Positions 51,891 through 60,892 of a stretch of 64,000 bases of DNA are shown in pieces. The first letter of the stretch is position 1. Every line of letters begins with the position of its first letter. This stretch comes from Flavobacterium tructae (GTDB lineage Bacteria; Bacteroidota; Bacteroidia; Flavobacteriales; Flavobacteriaceae). The translations under genes were made by a program, and so were the position numbers. The notes below the pieces were generated by a model. It was not told where the DNA came from. It saw nothing but the letters and a program-made list of their open reading frames with translations, and made no database searches. The stretch is taken from NCBI RefSeq assembly GCF_002217475.1, contig NZ_MUHH01000004.1, forward strand, positions 62,001 through 126,000, given 5' to 3'.

Positions 51891-52808
51891 ATGAAAATTG
51901 ACAAAAACTGGCTTGTTCAGGAAAGCCAAACCGAAAAAATAGTAAAAGACCCGACTACGAATTTTCAATATCAAATTTCGCCAAAATATTTAATCATACA
52001 TTACACGGCAGGCGATAAAGCATCGGGGGCAATAACCTGGTTCAAACAAACTCCCGCACAAGGAAATACAGACCGGATTTGTGCTCACATTGTAGTTGAC
52101 CTTGATGGAACCATCACGCAGCTTGCTCCATTTAACACCAGATGCAACCACGCCGGCTACAGCAGTTGGGACGGACGAACCGGAATGAATGAATATGCTA
52201 TTGGTATTGAAATAGTAAATCCCGGATTCTGTGAAAAATTGACAGATGGCAGTTTCAGAAGAAGAGTAGGAGAGAACAAAGACGGAACACCCAGTTATAA
52301 AACATATCCTGCGTCTGAAAAAGACAGAATTGTAAAATTGAAACATAAACATAAATTTTGGGACAGTAAAGAAAATCAGTATTGGTTTAAATATACAGAC
52401 GCCCAAATAGCAGCAGTCTCCAAATTAAGTAAACTTCTGATTGATACCTACCAATTATCCTTTGTAGTGGGACACGACGATATCTCACCGGCAAGAAAAC
52501 CGGATCCGGGACCTGCTTTCCCCTGGGATGATTTTAAAACAAATGTTTTTGGAAAAACGGACAATATCGGAAAGATCTTTTTGGTAAACTCTGCCTCTGA
52601 TGGCGTTGCGGAATTTAGAACAAAACCGGACAAAACGTCAAGCTCAATCCGAACGTTAAAAAATGGCTATGAAGTAGGATTAATTGAAACCTTCGGACAA
52701 TGGTCTAAAGTTTACTTAGTGAATGATATTAAAGATATCAAGGATTGGAAACATAGTATTAAAATAGAGGGATGGATACATTCAAGTCTTTTGAAGCCTA
52801 AAAGTTAA
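51891..52808 (+). CDS. N-acetylmuramoyl-L-alanine amidase (Amidase_2) with C-terminal SH3-like domain
   Basis: 305 residues, no signal peptide. Amidase_2 domain (about 30-215): YLIIHYTAGD with zinc ligand His 37, CNHAGYSSWDGRTGMNEYAI, then VVGHDDISPARKPDPGPAFP with His 195 and Asp 205. A bacterial SH3-type domain follows (about 228-302, EFRTKPDKTSSSIRTLKNGY, EGWIHSSLL). It cleaves the amide between muramic acid and the peptide stem. Absence of a signal suggests a phage- or toxin-style lysin or a non-classical export route. Confidence 0.9.
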   Translation: MKIDKNWLVQESQTEKIVKDPTTNFQYQISPKYLIIHYTAGDKASGAITWFKQTPAQGNTDRICAHIVVDLDGTITQLAPFNTRCNHAGYSSWDGRTGMNEYAIGIEIVNPGFCEKLTDGSFRRRVGENKDGTPSYKTYPASEKDRIVKLKHKHKFWDSKENQYWFKYTDAQIAAVSKLSKLLIDTYQLSFVVGHDDISPARKPDPGPAFPWDDFKTNVFGKTDNIGKIFLVNSASDGVAEFRTKPDKTSSSIRTLKNGYEVGLIETFGQWSKVYLVNDIKDIKDWKHSIKIEGWIHSSLLKPKS

Positions 52809-52892
52809 GTTGACTATTTTTATGAAATATGAAAGATGTTTAAATCGTGTAAAACAATGGTTGTCAATGTATTAATTATTCAAAGGTAAACT

Positions 52893-53444
52893 ATGAGAAC
52901 ACTTCGAACGAAATATTTGAGTAATATCCCTATAAATGAAGATAATTATAAAGTAGATTTTATAATTTTAGAAAAATATCAAAGCTTCTCCTCAGAAATA
53001 CTGAGGCTTTCATTGCTTGGTCTAACCATTTACGGTTTTCTGATAACGAATGTAATATTTAAAATTACAGATAAGGAAGATAAACTTATGTCCATTGAAT
53101 CATTTTCAGATAATAAGGTATTGTTGCTTCTTGGGGCGGTAACTTTGATATTGGCAGCGCTTGTAACTTTAGGTCATCGCTATCTTTCGACCCATTGTAT
53201 GACTCATTTTATTAAGGGGCTTCGTTTGCGACAAAATATATCTGAAATTGAGAGCACCGTAGCAAATGATAAAAATGAATTTATTACTCTTAGTAAAAAA
53301 ATAGATAATGAACAATCAAGTTTTGAGAAGAATTTTAATCTATGCGGTTGGCTGTTGTTTGCTTCTTGTTTATTTTTAATTACAGGAATCTTAATAGTCA
53401 CAATTGCTTTGGCATGTTTTTTTAATGATATATTGATGATATAG
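52893..53444 (+). CDS. Three-helix membrane protein of unknown function
   Basis: 183 residues. Membrane segments at about 38-55 (RLSLLGLTIYGFLITNVIF), 75-98 (VLLLLGAVTLILAALVTLG) and 150-175 (WLLFASCLFLITGILIVTIA), with a charged helical stretch between the last two. The layout recalls SLATT-type membrane proteins linked to effector systems, but I cannot confirm that family. It begins 84 bp after the amidase gene on the same strand. Confidence 0.7.
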   Translation: MRTLRTKYLSNIPINEDNYKVDFIILEKYQSFSSEILRLSLLGLTIYGFLITNVIFKITDKEDKLMSIESFSDNKVLLLLGAVTLILAALVTLGHRYLSTHCMTHFIKGLRLRQNISEIESTVANDKNEFITLSKKIDNEQSSFEKNFNLCGWLLFASCLFLITGILIVTIALACFFNDILMI

Positions 53445-53590
53445 GGACAAATTTCCGAATGTAACTTATAGAAACCATAATATCTTCAGTTGGAAGTATG
53501 CCCTGTTTAAGACTATAAAATAGGTAATCATGAGCTGGAATTACAATTAATTTTATATGATAGATTTATTTATTTTTTACCCTTTTAAGT

Positions 53591-54574
53591 ATGACAACGA
53601 GACAATATAATGACAGGAAAACTGGAACCTATATTTTTGGTTCGATACTTTTAGTATTTTTTATCTATATTTTTTTATTCTCCCCGGATTCACTGTCATT
53701 TTATAAACAAAGAATGATGGCATTTGCTTCATCTTTATTAGCAGGTCTATTTACATTTTTTCTTTCAGGTTCAATTAAATTGACCGGACAATCACCTGAT
53801 ACAAAATTTGGAAAAATTAATATTCAAGCAGGCTCTGGTATTGCAGTTTTTATTCTAGTTTTGATTTGGTGGATTGTTTCCCCACCAATTTCAGTTGATA
53901 AAGACATAAAAAATGCCATAAGTGAATTGTCTACTATCAAAATTAAAGATATTACGGCAAAAGTTACATTCCATATAGATAATGCAGATGAAACTACTCC
54001 TGATTTTTTTAAGAATACATCTGAATTAGAGGTAAGAATAATTGAAAATAAAAAGGTAGATTCTCTTAATGTTCAAGGCTGGAAAAATGGTTTTTTTATC
54101 TCCGATAGTTCATTGGATATAGTATCCAATACTCAATTATTTGATAGGAAATTGATTCAAAGTGTTGATCTAAGTTCTATTGAATTGACAAGAGATTATA
54201 AAGATTTTAAAGGAAAAATCAATAGTTTAAAAGATAATAAAAAATGGTCAGAATCGAGTTTTGAAGGGCTAATACAAGTTGTTGAAACTAACAAATGGTT
54301 AGATAGTTTGAAGAAAGATAATGATAGTTTAGATCTTCCGGTAACATTTGATGATTTTATCGCCTTATATAAGGTGACTAAAAAGCAAAAAATAGAACTT
54401 ACTGAGTATGATTATCGTATCAAAGTTTATCCGATAAGAGCAACACTTGAACTTTTTAAAAACGATTCTCTTGTGGGGAGTTCTAAAGGTATTGTAGTTA
54501 AGGTTTGGGAACATGACGAAGATGTAAGAAACCTTTTTGTTATAAAGTTTCCCGTAACAAAACTTAAGCTGTAG
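53591..54574 (+). CDS. Membrane protein with large soluble C-terminal domain, unknown
   Basis: 327 residues. Three N-terminal membrane segments (about 14-30 YIFGSILLVFFIYIFLF; 43-60 MAFASSLLAGLFTFFLSG; 80-98 GSGIAVFILVLIWWIV), then about 225 residues of soluble beta/alpha protein (ITAKVTFHIDNAD, LEVRIIENKKVDSLNVQGW, YRIKVYPIRATLELF). No family recognised. It follows the previous membrane gene by 146 bp; the two may form a unit. Confidence 0.65.
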   Translation: MTTRQYNDRKTGTYIFGSILLVFFIYIFLFSPDSLSFYKQRMMAFASSLLAGLFTFFLSGSIKLTGQSPDTKFGKINIQAGSGIAVFILVLIWWIVSPPISVDKDIKNAISELSTIKIKDITAKVTFHIDNADETTPDFFKNTSELEVRIIENKKVDSLNVQGWKNGFFISDSSLDIVSNTQLFDRKLIQSVDLSSIELTRDYKDFKGKINSLKDNKKWSESSFEGLIQVVETNKWLDSLKKDNDSLDLPVTFDDFIALYKVTKKQKIELTEYDYRIKVYPIRATLELFKNDSLVGSSKGIVVKVWEHDEDVRNLFVIKFPVTKLKL

Positions 54575-54647
54575 AATAGGTAAAGATGTAATCACAAATC
54601 AAATGTCTTTTGTATTTTTACAACTTCGACAATCGTAAATTAGCTAG

Positions 54648-55160
54648 ATGTCTGATAAAAAAATAAGCATGACAACACATAAATACTGGGGAAAAGTAGA
54701 ACAAGACTGGGCAGGATTTTCTTCGTACGTAACTTTTACGAATCCCTTTTTTGACCAACAGGATGTCGAAATTTTTCTGGGGGAAGAGTTTGACGAAGAG
54801 GGAGAAGAAATAGAAGAACCGCCAACAGAAAATCAACTGACACAATTTGAAGAAACGTATCAAAATTTTATAACGAATATTGAAACTAACTTGAAGAGTA
54901 TTCAAAAGAAAGCGTATGAGAGATATTTAAAACTATACGCTCATTTTTATGAAGATTCTGAAAAATCAGGAGAACCGGCTTTAAATATTGACAACCTCGA
55001 TAAACATAACGAATACATAAAAGAGATTATGTACCTGAGAGTTTTAGACGAGAAGACCATTAAAGTATCAATCCGCTATAAACTGGATACAGAACATGGG
55101 CTTGAATTTAAGTTTGTAGGTGGACAAATAAAGAATGTGGGTGGAATTGCAGAGACATAA
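54648..55160 (+). CDS. Immunity-like protein (DUF6985/DUF2004-like)
   Basis: 170 residues, cytosolic and acidic. WAGFSSYVTFTNPFFDQQDVE-type opening, an acidic loop (FDEEGEEIEEPPTENQL), then a helix YQNFITNIETNLKSIQKKAY and YLRVLDEKTIKVSIRYKLD leading to GLEFKFVGGQIKNVG. This order resembles the small proteins of the DUF6985/DUF2004 group found among polymorphic-toxin immunity genes. No toxin gene is adjacent here, so the role is uncertain. Confidence 0.55.
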   Translation: MSDKKISMTTHKYWGKVEQDWAGFSSYVTFTNPFFDQQDVEIFLGEEFDEEGEEIEEPPTENQLTQFEETYQNFITNIETNLKSIQKKAYERYLKLYAHFYEDSEKSGEPALNIDNLDKHNEYIKEIMYLRVLDEKTIKVSIRYKLDTEHGLEFKFVGGQIKNVGGIAET

Positions 55161-55265
55161 TAGAAAACTATTAAGATGCTCTGCAAAAGTTCTAATATAA
55201 AGACTGCCCGAATCAGGTTTACTTTCCGATGTAATTTCGTTTTACTTGCTGTTTATTTTTTTAGT

Positions 55266-56321
55266 TTATATCGATTTATTTATGTCATCATACAATTTAT
55301 GAACTACTTTTTCCAAAATTTCTCCTGTTTCATTAAAGCTAGTATTTGTCAATATAGATATTCCTATATTTTGTTTAGGATAAATCACAAACCAATTCTG
55401 CATTCCGTATATACCTCCGTGATGTCTGTAAATTAATTCATTATCATCTTCTAATATATACCAATGATAGCCTTCCCAAAAATCAGAACCTTCTTTATAT
55501 AGTTTTTTATGAGATTCATTTACAATATGATTTGACTCGTCAAGTTGTAATTTCATATATTTTATCAAATCTGTAGTGGTGGAATGCAATCCTGAAATTC
55601 CGCCCCATAAAGTTCTATTGAAGTTAGGCATTAATTCGTTTTTATCGTTGTAGCCTTTTACCAATCTTAGTCTTTCATTATCATTTAGTGTAAATTTGGT
55701 TTGGTTCATTTTATTAGGTTTTAAAACAAATTCGGTTACCAATTCCTCATAAGGTTTTTGATACACTTTTTCAAGTATATAGGCTGTTAACTCTGGAGCC
55801 GTGTTGGAATAAAAATAGGTTTCTCCAGGTATCGTTTCAATTTTGATTAATTTCAATCCCTCCAAAAAAGCCGTTTTATTTTCACCTTTTATGGGGAAAT
55901 TGGGAAACCCGCTTGTATGGGTGAGAAGATGTTTAATTTTTATAGGCTCACCTTTAAACTCTAAATTGGGATAAGGTTCGTTAAGATAGATTCTGACATC
56001 GTCGTCTAAATTTATTTTTTTATCAAGTACGGCTTTAGCGGCTACATAACCGGTAAAAGTTTTAGTTACAGAAGCTAATTCATAAAGTGTAGAATCGTTT
56101 GGTTTATTTCCTTTTCCAATAGATAACTCTCCAAAATGTTTTATTGTAGATTCCCCATCTTTAAACACTGCTATTGAAACAGAATGAAATCTTTTGTCTT
56201 CTAACAACTGATGAGCATTTTTTGTAATCGCATTTTCAATATTTTGCTTATCGTTTTGCTGTTTACTTTTGCACCCAATTAAGACAAAAATCAAAAAAGG
56301 CATTAAGTGTTTTAGGGTCAT
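55266..56321 (-). CDS. Serine hydrolase lipoprotein, beta-lactamase/class C-like
   Basis: 351 residues. Lipobox FVLIGCKSK (Cys 17). Penicillin-binding/beta-lactamase family 12 motifs: SVTK with Ser 84 and Lys 87 (ELASVTKTFTGY), the Tyr-Ser-Asn motif at 171-173 (ETYFYSNTAPEL), and the third motif HHGG in YRHHGGIYGMQNW. HLLTHTSGFPNFP is also diagnostic. It is probably an esterase, peptidase or D-aminopeptidase type enzyme in the periplasm; actual beta-lactam hydrolysis is not implied. Confidence 0.9.
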   Translation of the reverse strand: MTLKHLMPFLIFVLIGCKSKQQNDKQNIENAITKNAHQLLEDKRFHSVSIAVFKDGESTIKHFGELSIGKGNKPNDSTLYELASVTKTFTGYVAAKAVLDKKINLDDDVRIYLNEPYPNLEFKGEPIKIKHLLTHTSGFPNFPIKGENKTAFLEGLKLIKIETIPGETYFYSNTAPELTAYILEKVYQKPYEELVTEFVLKPNKMNQTKFTLNDNERLRLVKGYNDKNELMPNFNRTLWGGISGLHSTTTDLIKYMKLQLDESNHIVNESHKKLYKEGSDFWEGYHWYILEDDNELIYRHHGGIYGMQNWFVIYPKQNIGISILTNTSFNETGEILEKVVHKLYDDINKSI

Positions 56322-56365
56322 AATTTTTAGTTTAATTACTGGAAACTTACCTCATGTTTAGCTCT

Positions 56366-56405
56366 AAAAAAGATTAAATAAATGCTGTTTTATTTAATCT
56401 TTTTT
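56366..56405. terminator. Bidirectional terminator hairpin
   Basis: AAAAAAGATTAAATAAA pairs perfectly with TTTATTTAATCTTTTTT across a five-base loop. It lies after the - strand gene at 56542 and upstream of the serine hydrolase gene, so it isolates the two. Confidence 0.85.
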
Positions 56406-56541
56406 AATTTATTAAGTTTTATTGAGAGTAATAATTTTTGCTAAGATATTGAAAAAGGGATTTTTAACATTACGGGAAAGCGTAAATAGCAAAGAAATAA
56501 TTTAGCTCTGATTTTTTCTAATGCAAAAGCCTAAATTCGAT

Positions 56542-56898
<357 letters not shown>

Positions 56899-57023
56899 TT
56901 ACTTCCCGATGCAGAAATTAACAACCCCATATTTACTAAGGTTTCAGGCTCCGAGGTATTACTTTTGACTGTTGGTTGTTATAGATTTTTGTTTTTTAAC
57001 GAAATTTATTTGATTAATAAAAT

Positions 57024-57054
57024 TTTGTTATTAGGTTAATTACTGCTAAACTTG
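57024..57054 (+). promoter_or_regulatory. Promoter-like element of the biosynthetic cluster
   Basis: TTTG (57024-57027), a 19-base spacer and TAAACTTG (57047-57054), one mismatch from TAnnTTTG. The ATG at 57128 is 73 bases downstream. Confidence 0.5.
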
Positions 57055-57127
57055 TAGAATCTTTATTATGAATCACAAAAAGTGAATAACAAAGTATAAA
57101 GTTAGTTGATTTATATTTCTTACGAAA

Positions 57128-57805
57128 ATGATTTACATATATTATTCCTATATTTCTGAGAATAATCATAAAAAATTAATGCAAGAGTCTTTGCTAAAAT
57201 TACCAATTGATTTTCAAAAAAAAGTAAAGAGCTATCGCAGATGGCAGGATGCTCAATTGTCATTATTAGGAAGGATATTACTTTATAAAGGGACTGATAA
57301 TTTTGATAAAAAATATAGAGAAATCAATATAAAATATACCAAATATAACAAACCTTATTTTGGGGAAGAAAGAGGAGAAGTTTTTTTTAATATTTCTCAT
57401 TCTGGAAAAATTGTTGTTTGTGCTGTGACTAATCTGTGTGAAATTGGAATAGATATTGAGTTAAAACGCGATATTCAGCTGGAAGATTTTCAACCTCAGA
57501 TGACAGATGGGGAATGGATGAAAATTACCGGATCTTTTAATAAGATGGATTCATTTTATAATTATTGGACACAAAAAGAAGCTGTAATCAAAGGTTGTGG
57601 AAAAGGTTTAGCCGTACCACTAAGATCTTTTGAAGTATTGAAAAATACAGCAATTGTTGATAATGAAAATTTTTTTTTAAAACAAATTTGGTTAGACGAT
57701 CAATACAAATGCCATATAGCAACTGATAAATTAGTTAATGAATCAAGCATAAAGATTTCAGAATTTGATTTTTCAAAATTATCCCACAAATTAATTCAGA
57801 TTTAA
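57128..57805 (+). CDS. 4'-phosphopantetheinyl transferase, Sfp type
   Basis: 225 residues. Core motifs of the Sfp/Gsp superfamily: VFFNISHSGKIVVCAVT, EIGIDIELKRD with the Mg-binding Asp/Glu, and FYNYWTQKEAVIKGCGKGL (the WxxKEA motif). It transfers phosphopantetheine from CoA to carrier-protein domains of NRPS or PKS enzymes, here presumably those of the cluster continuing to the right. The thioesterase gene follows after 7 bp. Confidence 0.93.
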   Translation: MIYIYYSYISENNHKKLMQESLLKLPIDFQKKVKSYRRWQDAQLSLLGRILLYKGTDNFDKKYREINIKYTKYNKPYFGEERGEVFFNISHSGKIVVCAVTNLCEIGIDIELKRDIQLEDFQPQMTDGEWMKITGSFNKMDSFYNYWTQKEAVIKGCGKGLAVPLRSFEVLKNTAIVDNENFFLKQIWLDDQYKCHIATDKLVNESSIKISEFDFSKLSHKLIQI

Positions 57806-57812
57806 AAAGTTA

Positions 57813-58550
57813 ATGACAACGAATAATAAAATAATAGCTCTTCCATTTGCAGGAGGTAATAAATATAGCTTTAATAATATTGAAAAGTATATACCAAAAA
57901 AGATAGATTGGATTACCTTGGAGCTTCCAGGAAGAGGTAGTCGTTTTAAAGAGAAATTGTTTGACAACGTTGACCAGATGGTAAATGATCTATTTAATCA
58001 AATAATGCCACATATACAAGAAGGAAATTATATCATATATGGCCATAGTATGGGGACATTATTAGGATATGAATTGGCAAAGAAAATTACTGAAAAAAGA
58101 ATGCATAAACCCATGGCTCTTTTTTTTACAGGACGCGGGGCGCCTGGATTTAGCCGCTTTAATAACAAAAAATCTATATTACCCAGTTCTCTTTTTTGGG
58201 AAGAAGTAAGTAAAATTGGAGGACTGCCAAAAGAAATTTTAGAATGTAATGAACTTTTGGATCTTTACTATCCAATTATGAAATCGGATTTTAAAGCTAT
58301 AGAGGATTATAGCTATTTACCGATGGAGATACCCTTTACTTTTCCTATTCATATTTTAATGGGTAAGGATGAAATAGGTTTTGGTGATGAAAAAACCCCT
58401 CTTACAGGTATGAAGGACTGGCAAAATGAGACTAGCAATAATTGCACATTTGAACTTTTAGAAGGAGATCATTTTTTTATTTTTAAACACGCTGAATCAA
58501 TCGCAAAAAGGATATCTCAAATTGCTATTAACTCCGTTGTTATTTTTTAG
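57813..58550 (+). CDS. Type II thioesterase (GrsT-like)
   Basis: 245 residues. Alpha/beta hydrolase of NRPS/PKS editing type: LPFAGGNKYSF near the N-terminus, LELPGRGSRF, nucleophile Ser 79 in YGHSMGTLLGYELAKK, Asp 186 in LMGKDEIGFG and His 220 in LEGDHFFIF. It frees carrier domains blocked by wrong acyl or aminoacyl groups. It is coupled to the phosphopantetheinyl transferase gene. Strong marker of a nonribosomal synthesis cluster. Confidence 0.93.
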   Translation: MTTNNKIIALPFAGGNKYSFNNIEKYIPKKIDWITLELPGRGSRFKEKLFDNVDQMVNDLFNQIMPHIQEGNYIIYGHSMGTLLGYELAKKITEKRMHKPMALFFTGRGAPGFSRFNNKKSILPSSLFWEEVSKIGGLPKEILECNELLDLYYPIMKSDFKAIEDYSYLPMEIPFTFPIHILMGKDEIGFGDEKTPLTGMKDWQNETSNNCTFELLEGDHFFIFKHAESIAKRISQIAINSVVIF

Positions 58551-59112
58551 ATTTTATTTTAAGGTTTTGTTCGTGATAATCTGAAATGCTATTTTCTAAT
58601 TTGCACTTACTAAATATATTATTGCACAATAAATTAGCTGTAAAACATTCTTAGAAACTTCATTGTGATAGAATTCTCTATCCCAACGTTTTGCCTTTTT
58701 GAAATAAAATAAGTTTAAAATTATTTTCAGTGAGATATGTAAATCACTATTTGTTAAAGCTTGTTTTTTTGTTATCATTTGTAATACAGTAATATAAAAG
58801 TTAAAATAGCAGCATAAATTAAGTTGTTGTTTAACAGAACTTGAAAAAAACGTAAAGTTTTTTGAGAATCTTTTGTAATTACGGTTTCCCGTAAGGTTTA
58901 GTATCAGGAATACTATAAATTCGTGGCCTCTTGATTTTATTGGATGAATAATATTATGTAGTTATCACTAATATCTGGAAGTTTAGGTATGTTAATCAAC
59001 CTAAATCCATAAGATGAAAGAGGAATTTAATTTTTAGTTACAAACAACTCTAAATTATCACTCAAAAAATATATGATGCCTTTGAAGGTAAATTAAGTAC
59101 AAAACAATATTT
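58551..59112. other. Gap between thioesterase and hydroxylase genes
   Basis: 562 bp of AT-rich sequence. A 60-codon - strand ORF (58596-58778) has no support in composition or family. I see no clear terminator and no well-spaced promoter pair, though a promoter for the gene at 59113 is expected here. Confidence 0.5.
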
Positions 59113-60711
59113 ATGAATACAGATCAAGTTTATTTAAAACCGAATTTAGTAATCGAGCCACTTTTTGATAACTGGTATGCATGGAGTCATTTAATATCTC
59201 CGGCAACAGCAGCAATGAATATTGTGGGTAGACATTTGAAAATAATGGGATCCTATATTCAGGCTCCTACTGCCCATGCCGCTGCTGTGAAAAATCCAAA
59301 AATGTTAGGTGGACCTTTTATAGATTATGAAGGAAAACGAGTAGACGAAATAGAACAGTTACGCAACAATACTTTAGAAAGTCAAAAAGATCTCATTGCC
59401 TTTAGTGAAGGGATTAAAGAGCTAGATTTATTGCTTAAAAACAAAGCAAAAGGATACTCCCTTGAACCACTATATGCAGAGGTTCCTGAGATATTAAAGG
59501 GCTATGTAGAATTGATTTATGATCTTAACAACCAGCCTTCATTTCGATTTTTTGAGACATTATTATATAATAGTGAATTTTACAAAGAAACTTCACAAAG
59601 TATTTTATTATGGTTAACTGATAATGACGAAAGACCCTTTGTACTCAGTACGCCACGTTTAGAAGATAAAGATAAAATACATTTGAATATACCTTTTAAT
59701 CATAGTGGGCTAGATGAGCTCAGTAAAATGAGAAGAATTCCAGGATCACTAAGTGAAATTAAAAAGAAATTGGATATACCTTCTGATATGGAGGCAGTCT
59801 TTGAATCTTTTTTCACAACTGAAGTTCCTAAGCCTTATGAAAAATATACGGGAGATAAAGTAAGAATGCGTTATTTTGGTCATGCTTGTATATTAGTAGA
59901 AACTAAGGATGTAAGTATTCTTATAGATCCGATTATTAGTTATTATGGTTATCCTCAGGAAGTGGAGCGATTTTCAGATATGGATTTACCAGATACTATT
60001 GATTATGTCTTAATTACACATAATCATCAAGATCATATTTTATTCGAAACACTTATTCCTTTAAGACATAAAATAAAAAATATAGTTGTACCAAGATCTT
60101 CTAATGGTAGTTTGCAGGATCCTAGTTTGAAGTTGATGTTTAATTCAATTGGATTTAAGAATGTAGTGGAAATTGATGAAATGGATACTATTAAATTTAA
60201 CGATTGTTCTATTACAGGAATTCCATTTATAGGAGAGCATTCAGACTTAAATATTCAGGCTAAAATATGTCATCATGTGCGTGTTGGAGATTTTAAAATG
60301 CTTTTCGTTGCTGATTCCTGCAATTTAGAATCAAAAATTTACCAGAGAGTGCAATCTTTACTTGGAGATGTTGATGTTATCTTTTTAGGGATGGAATGTG
60401 ACGGAGCGCCACTTTCATGGCTTTATGGTCCATTGCTAACAGAACCATTGGCAAGAGATAAGGATTCTTCCCGTAGATTGGCGGGCTCCAATTTTGAAAG
60501 AGGCAAGGGCTTAGTAGAAGCATTTAATCCAAAAGAAGTGTATGTGTATGCAATGGGGCAGGAACCCTGGCTAGAGTTTATTAGTAGTATAAAATATACA
60601 GCCGAATCTCATCCTATTGTTCAGTCTGACCTATTGATAAAGGATTGTCAGGTTAACAATATAATTGCTGAACGTTTGTTTGGAGAAAAAGAGATTATGT
60701 ATTTAAAATAG
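59113..60711 (+). CDS. CmlA-like diiron beta-hydroxylase (MBL fold)
   Basis: 532 residues, the same length as CmlA of chloramphenicol biosynthesis as I remember it. The N-terminal about 245 residues form the all-helix/strand dimer domain; the C-terminal half is a metallo-beta-lactamase fold beginning RMRYFGHACILVETKDVSIL and carrying HNHQDH at 303-308 (His 303, His 305, Asp 307, His 308), Glu 375 in FIGEHSDLN and Asp 401 in FVADSCNLES. CmlA uses an HxHxDH motif and further Glu and Asp ligands to hold a diiron site that beta-hydroxylates an aminoacyl group on an NRPS carrier domain; the spacing here fits that set shifted by two residues, from memory. Simple MBL hydrolase is the alternative, less likely given the long N-domain and NRPS context. 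Confidence 0.85.
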   Translation: MNTDQVYLKPNLVIEPLFDNWYAWSHLISPATAAMNIVGRHLKIMGSYIQAPTAHAAAVKNPKMLGGPFIDYEGKRVDEIEQLRNNTLESQKDLIAFSEGIKELDLLLKNKAKGYSLEPLYAEVPEILKGYVELIYDLNNQPSFRFFETLLYNSEFYKETSQSILLWLTDNDERPFVLSTPRLEDKDKIHLNIPFNHSGLDELSKMRRIPGSLSEIKKKLDIPSDMEAVFESFFTTEVPKPYEKYTGDKVRMRYFGHACILVETKDVSILIDPIISYYGYPQEVERFSDMDLPDTIDYVLITHNHQDHILFETLIPLRHKIKNIVVPRSSNGSLQDPSLKLMFNSIGFKNVVEIDEMDTIKFNDCSITGIPFIGEHSDLNIQAKICHHVRVGDFKMLFVADSCNLESKIYQRVQSLLGDVDVIFLGMECDGAPLSWLYGPLLTEPLARDKDSSRRLAGSNFERGKGLVEAFNPKEVYVYAMGQEPWLEFISSIKYTAESHPIVQSDLLIKDCQVNNIIAERLFGEKEIMYLK

Positions 60712-60892
60712 ACTGAATTGTTATGCTTTGTGAATACAGTAAAATACTTAAAAATTATTGTTTTAGAAAGTGTAGAATTGATGGTAAATAATGGAAAAAT
60801 AAGTAAATCTTGTCAGAACACTTTTATAAATATTCCATATTATTTTTCATTGAAATTAAAAGCCAATAATAACAACTAAATTAACTGGAACA

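Noticed and set aside
55266..56321. Calling the serine hydrolase a beta-lactam resistance gene
   Set aside because: The SxxK/YSN/HHGG motifs are shared by many esterases and peptidases of this family; nothing shows beta-lactam hydrolysis.
58596..58778. 60-codon - strand ORF in the gap before the hydroxylase gene
   Set aside because: No recognisable domain, no promoter or terminator, and composition equal to the surrounding non-coding DNA.
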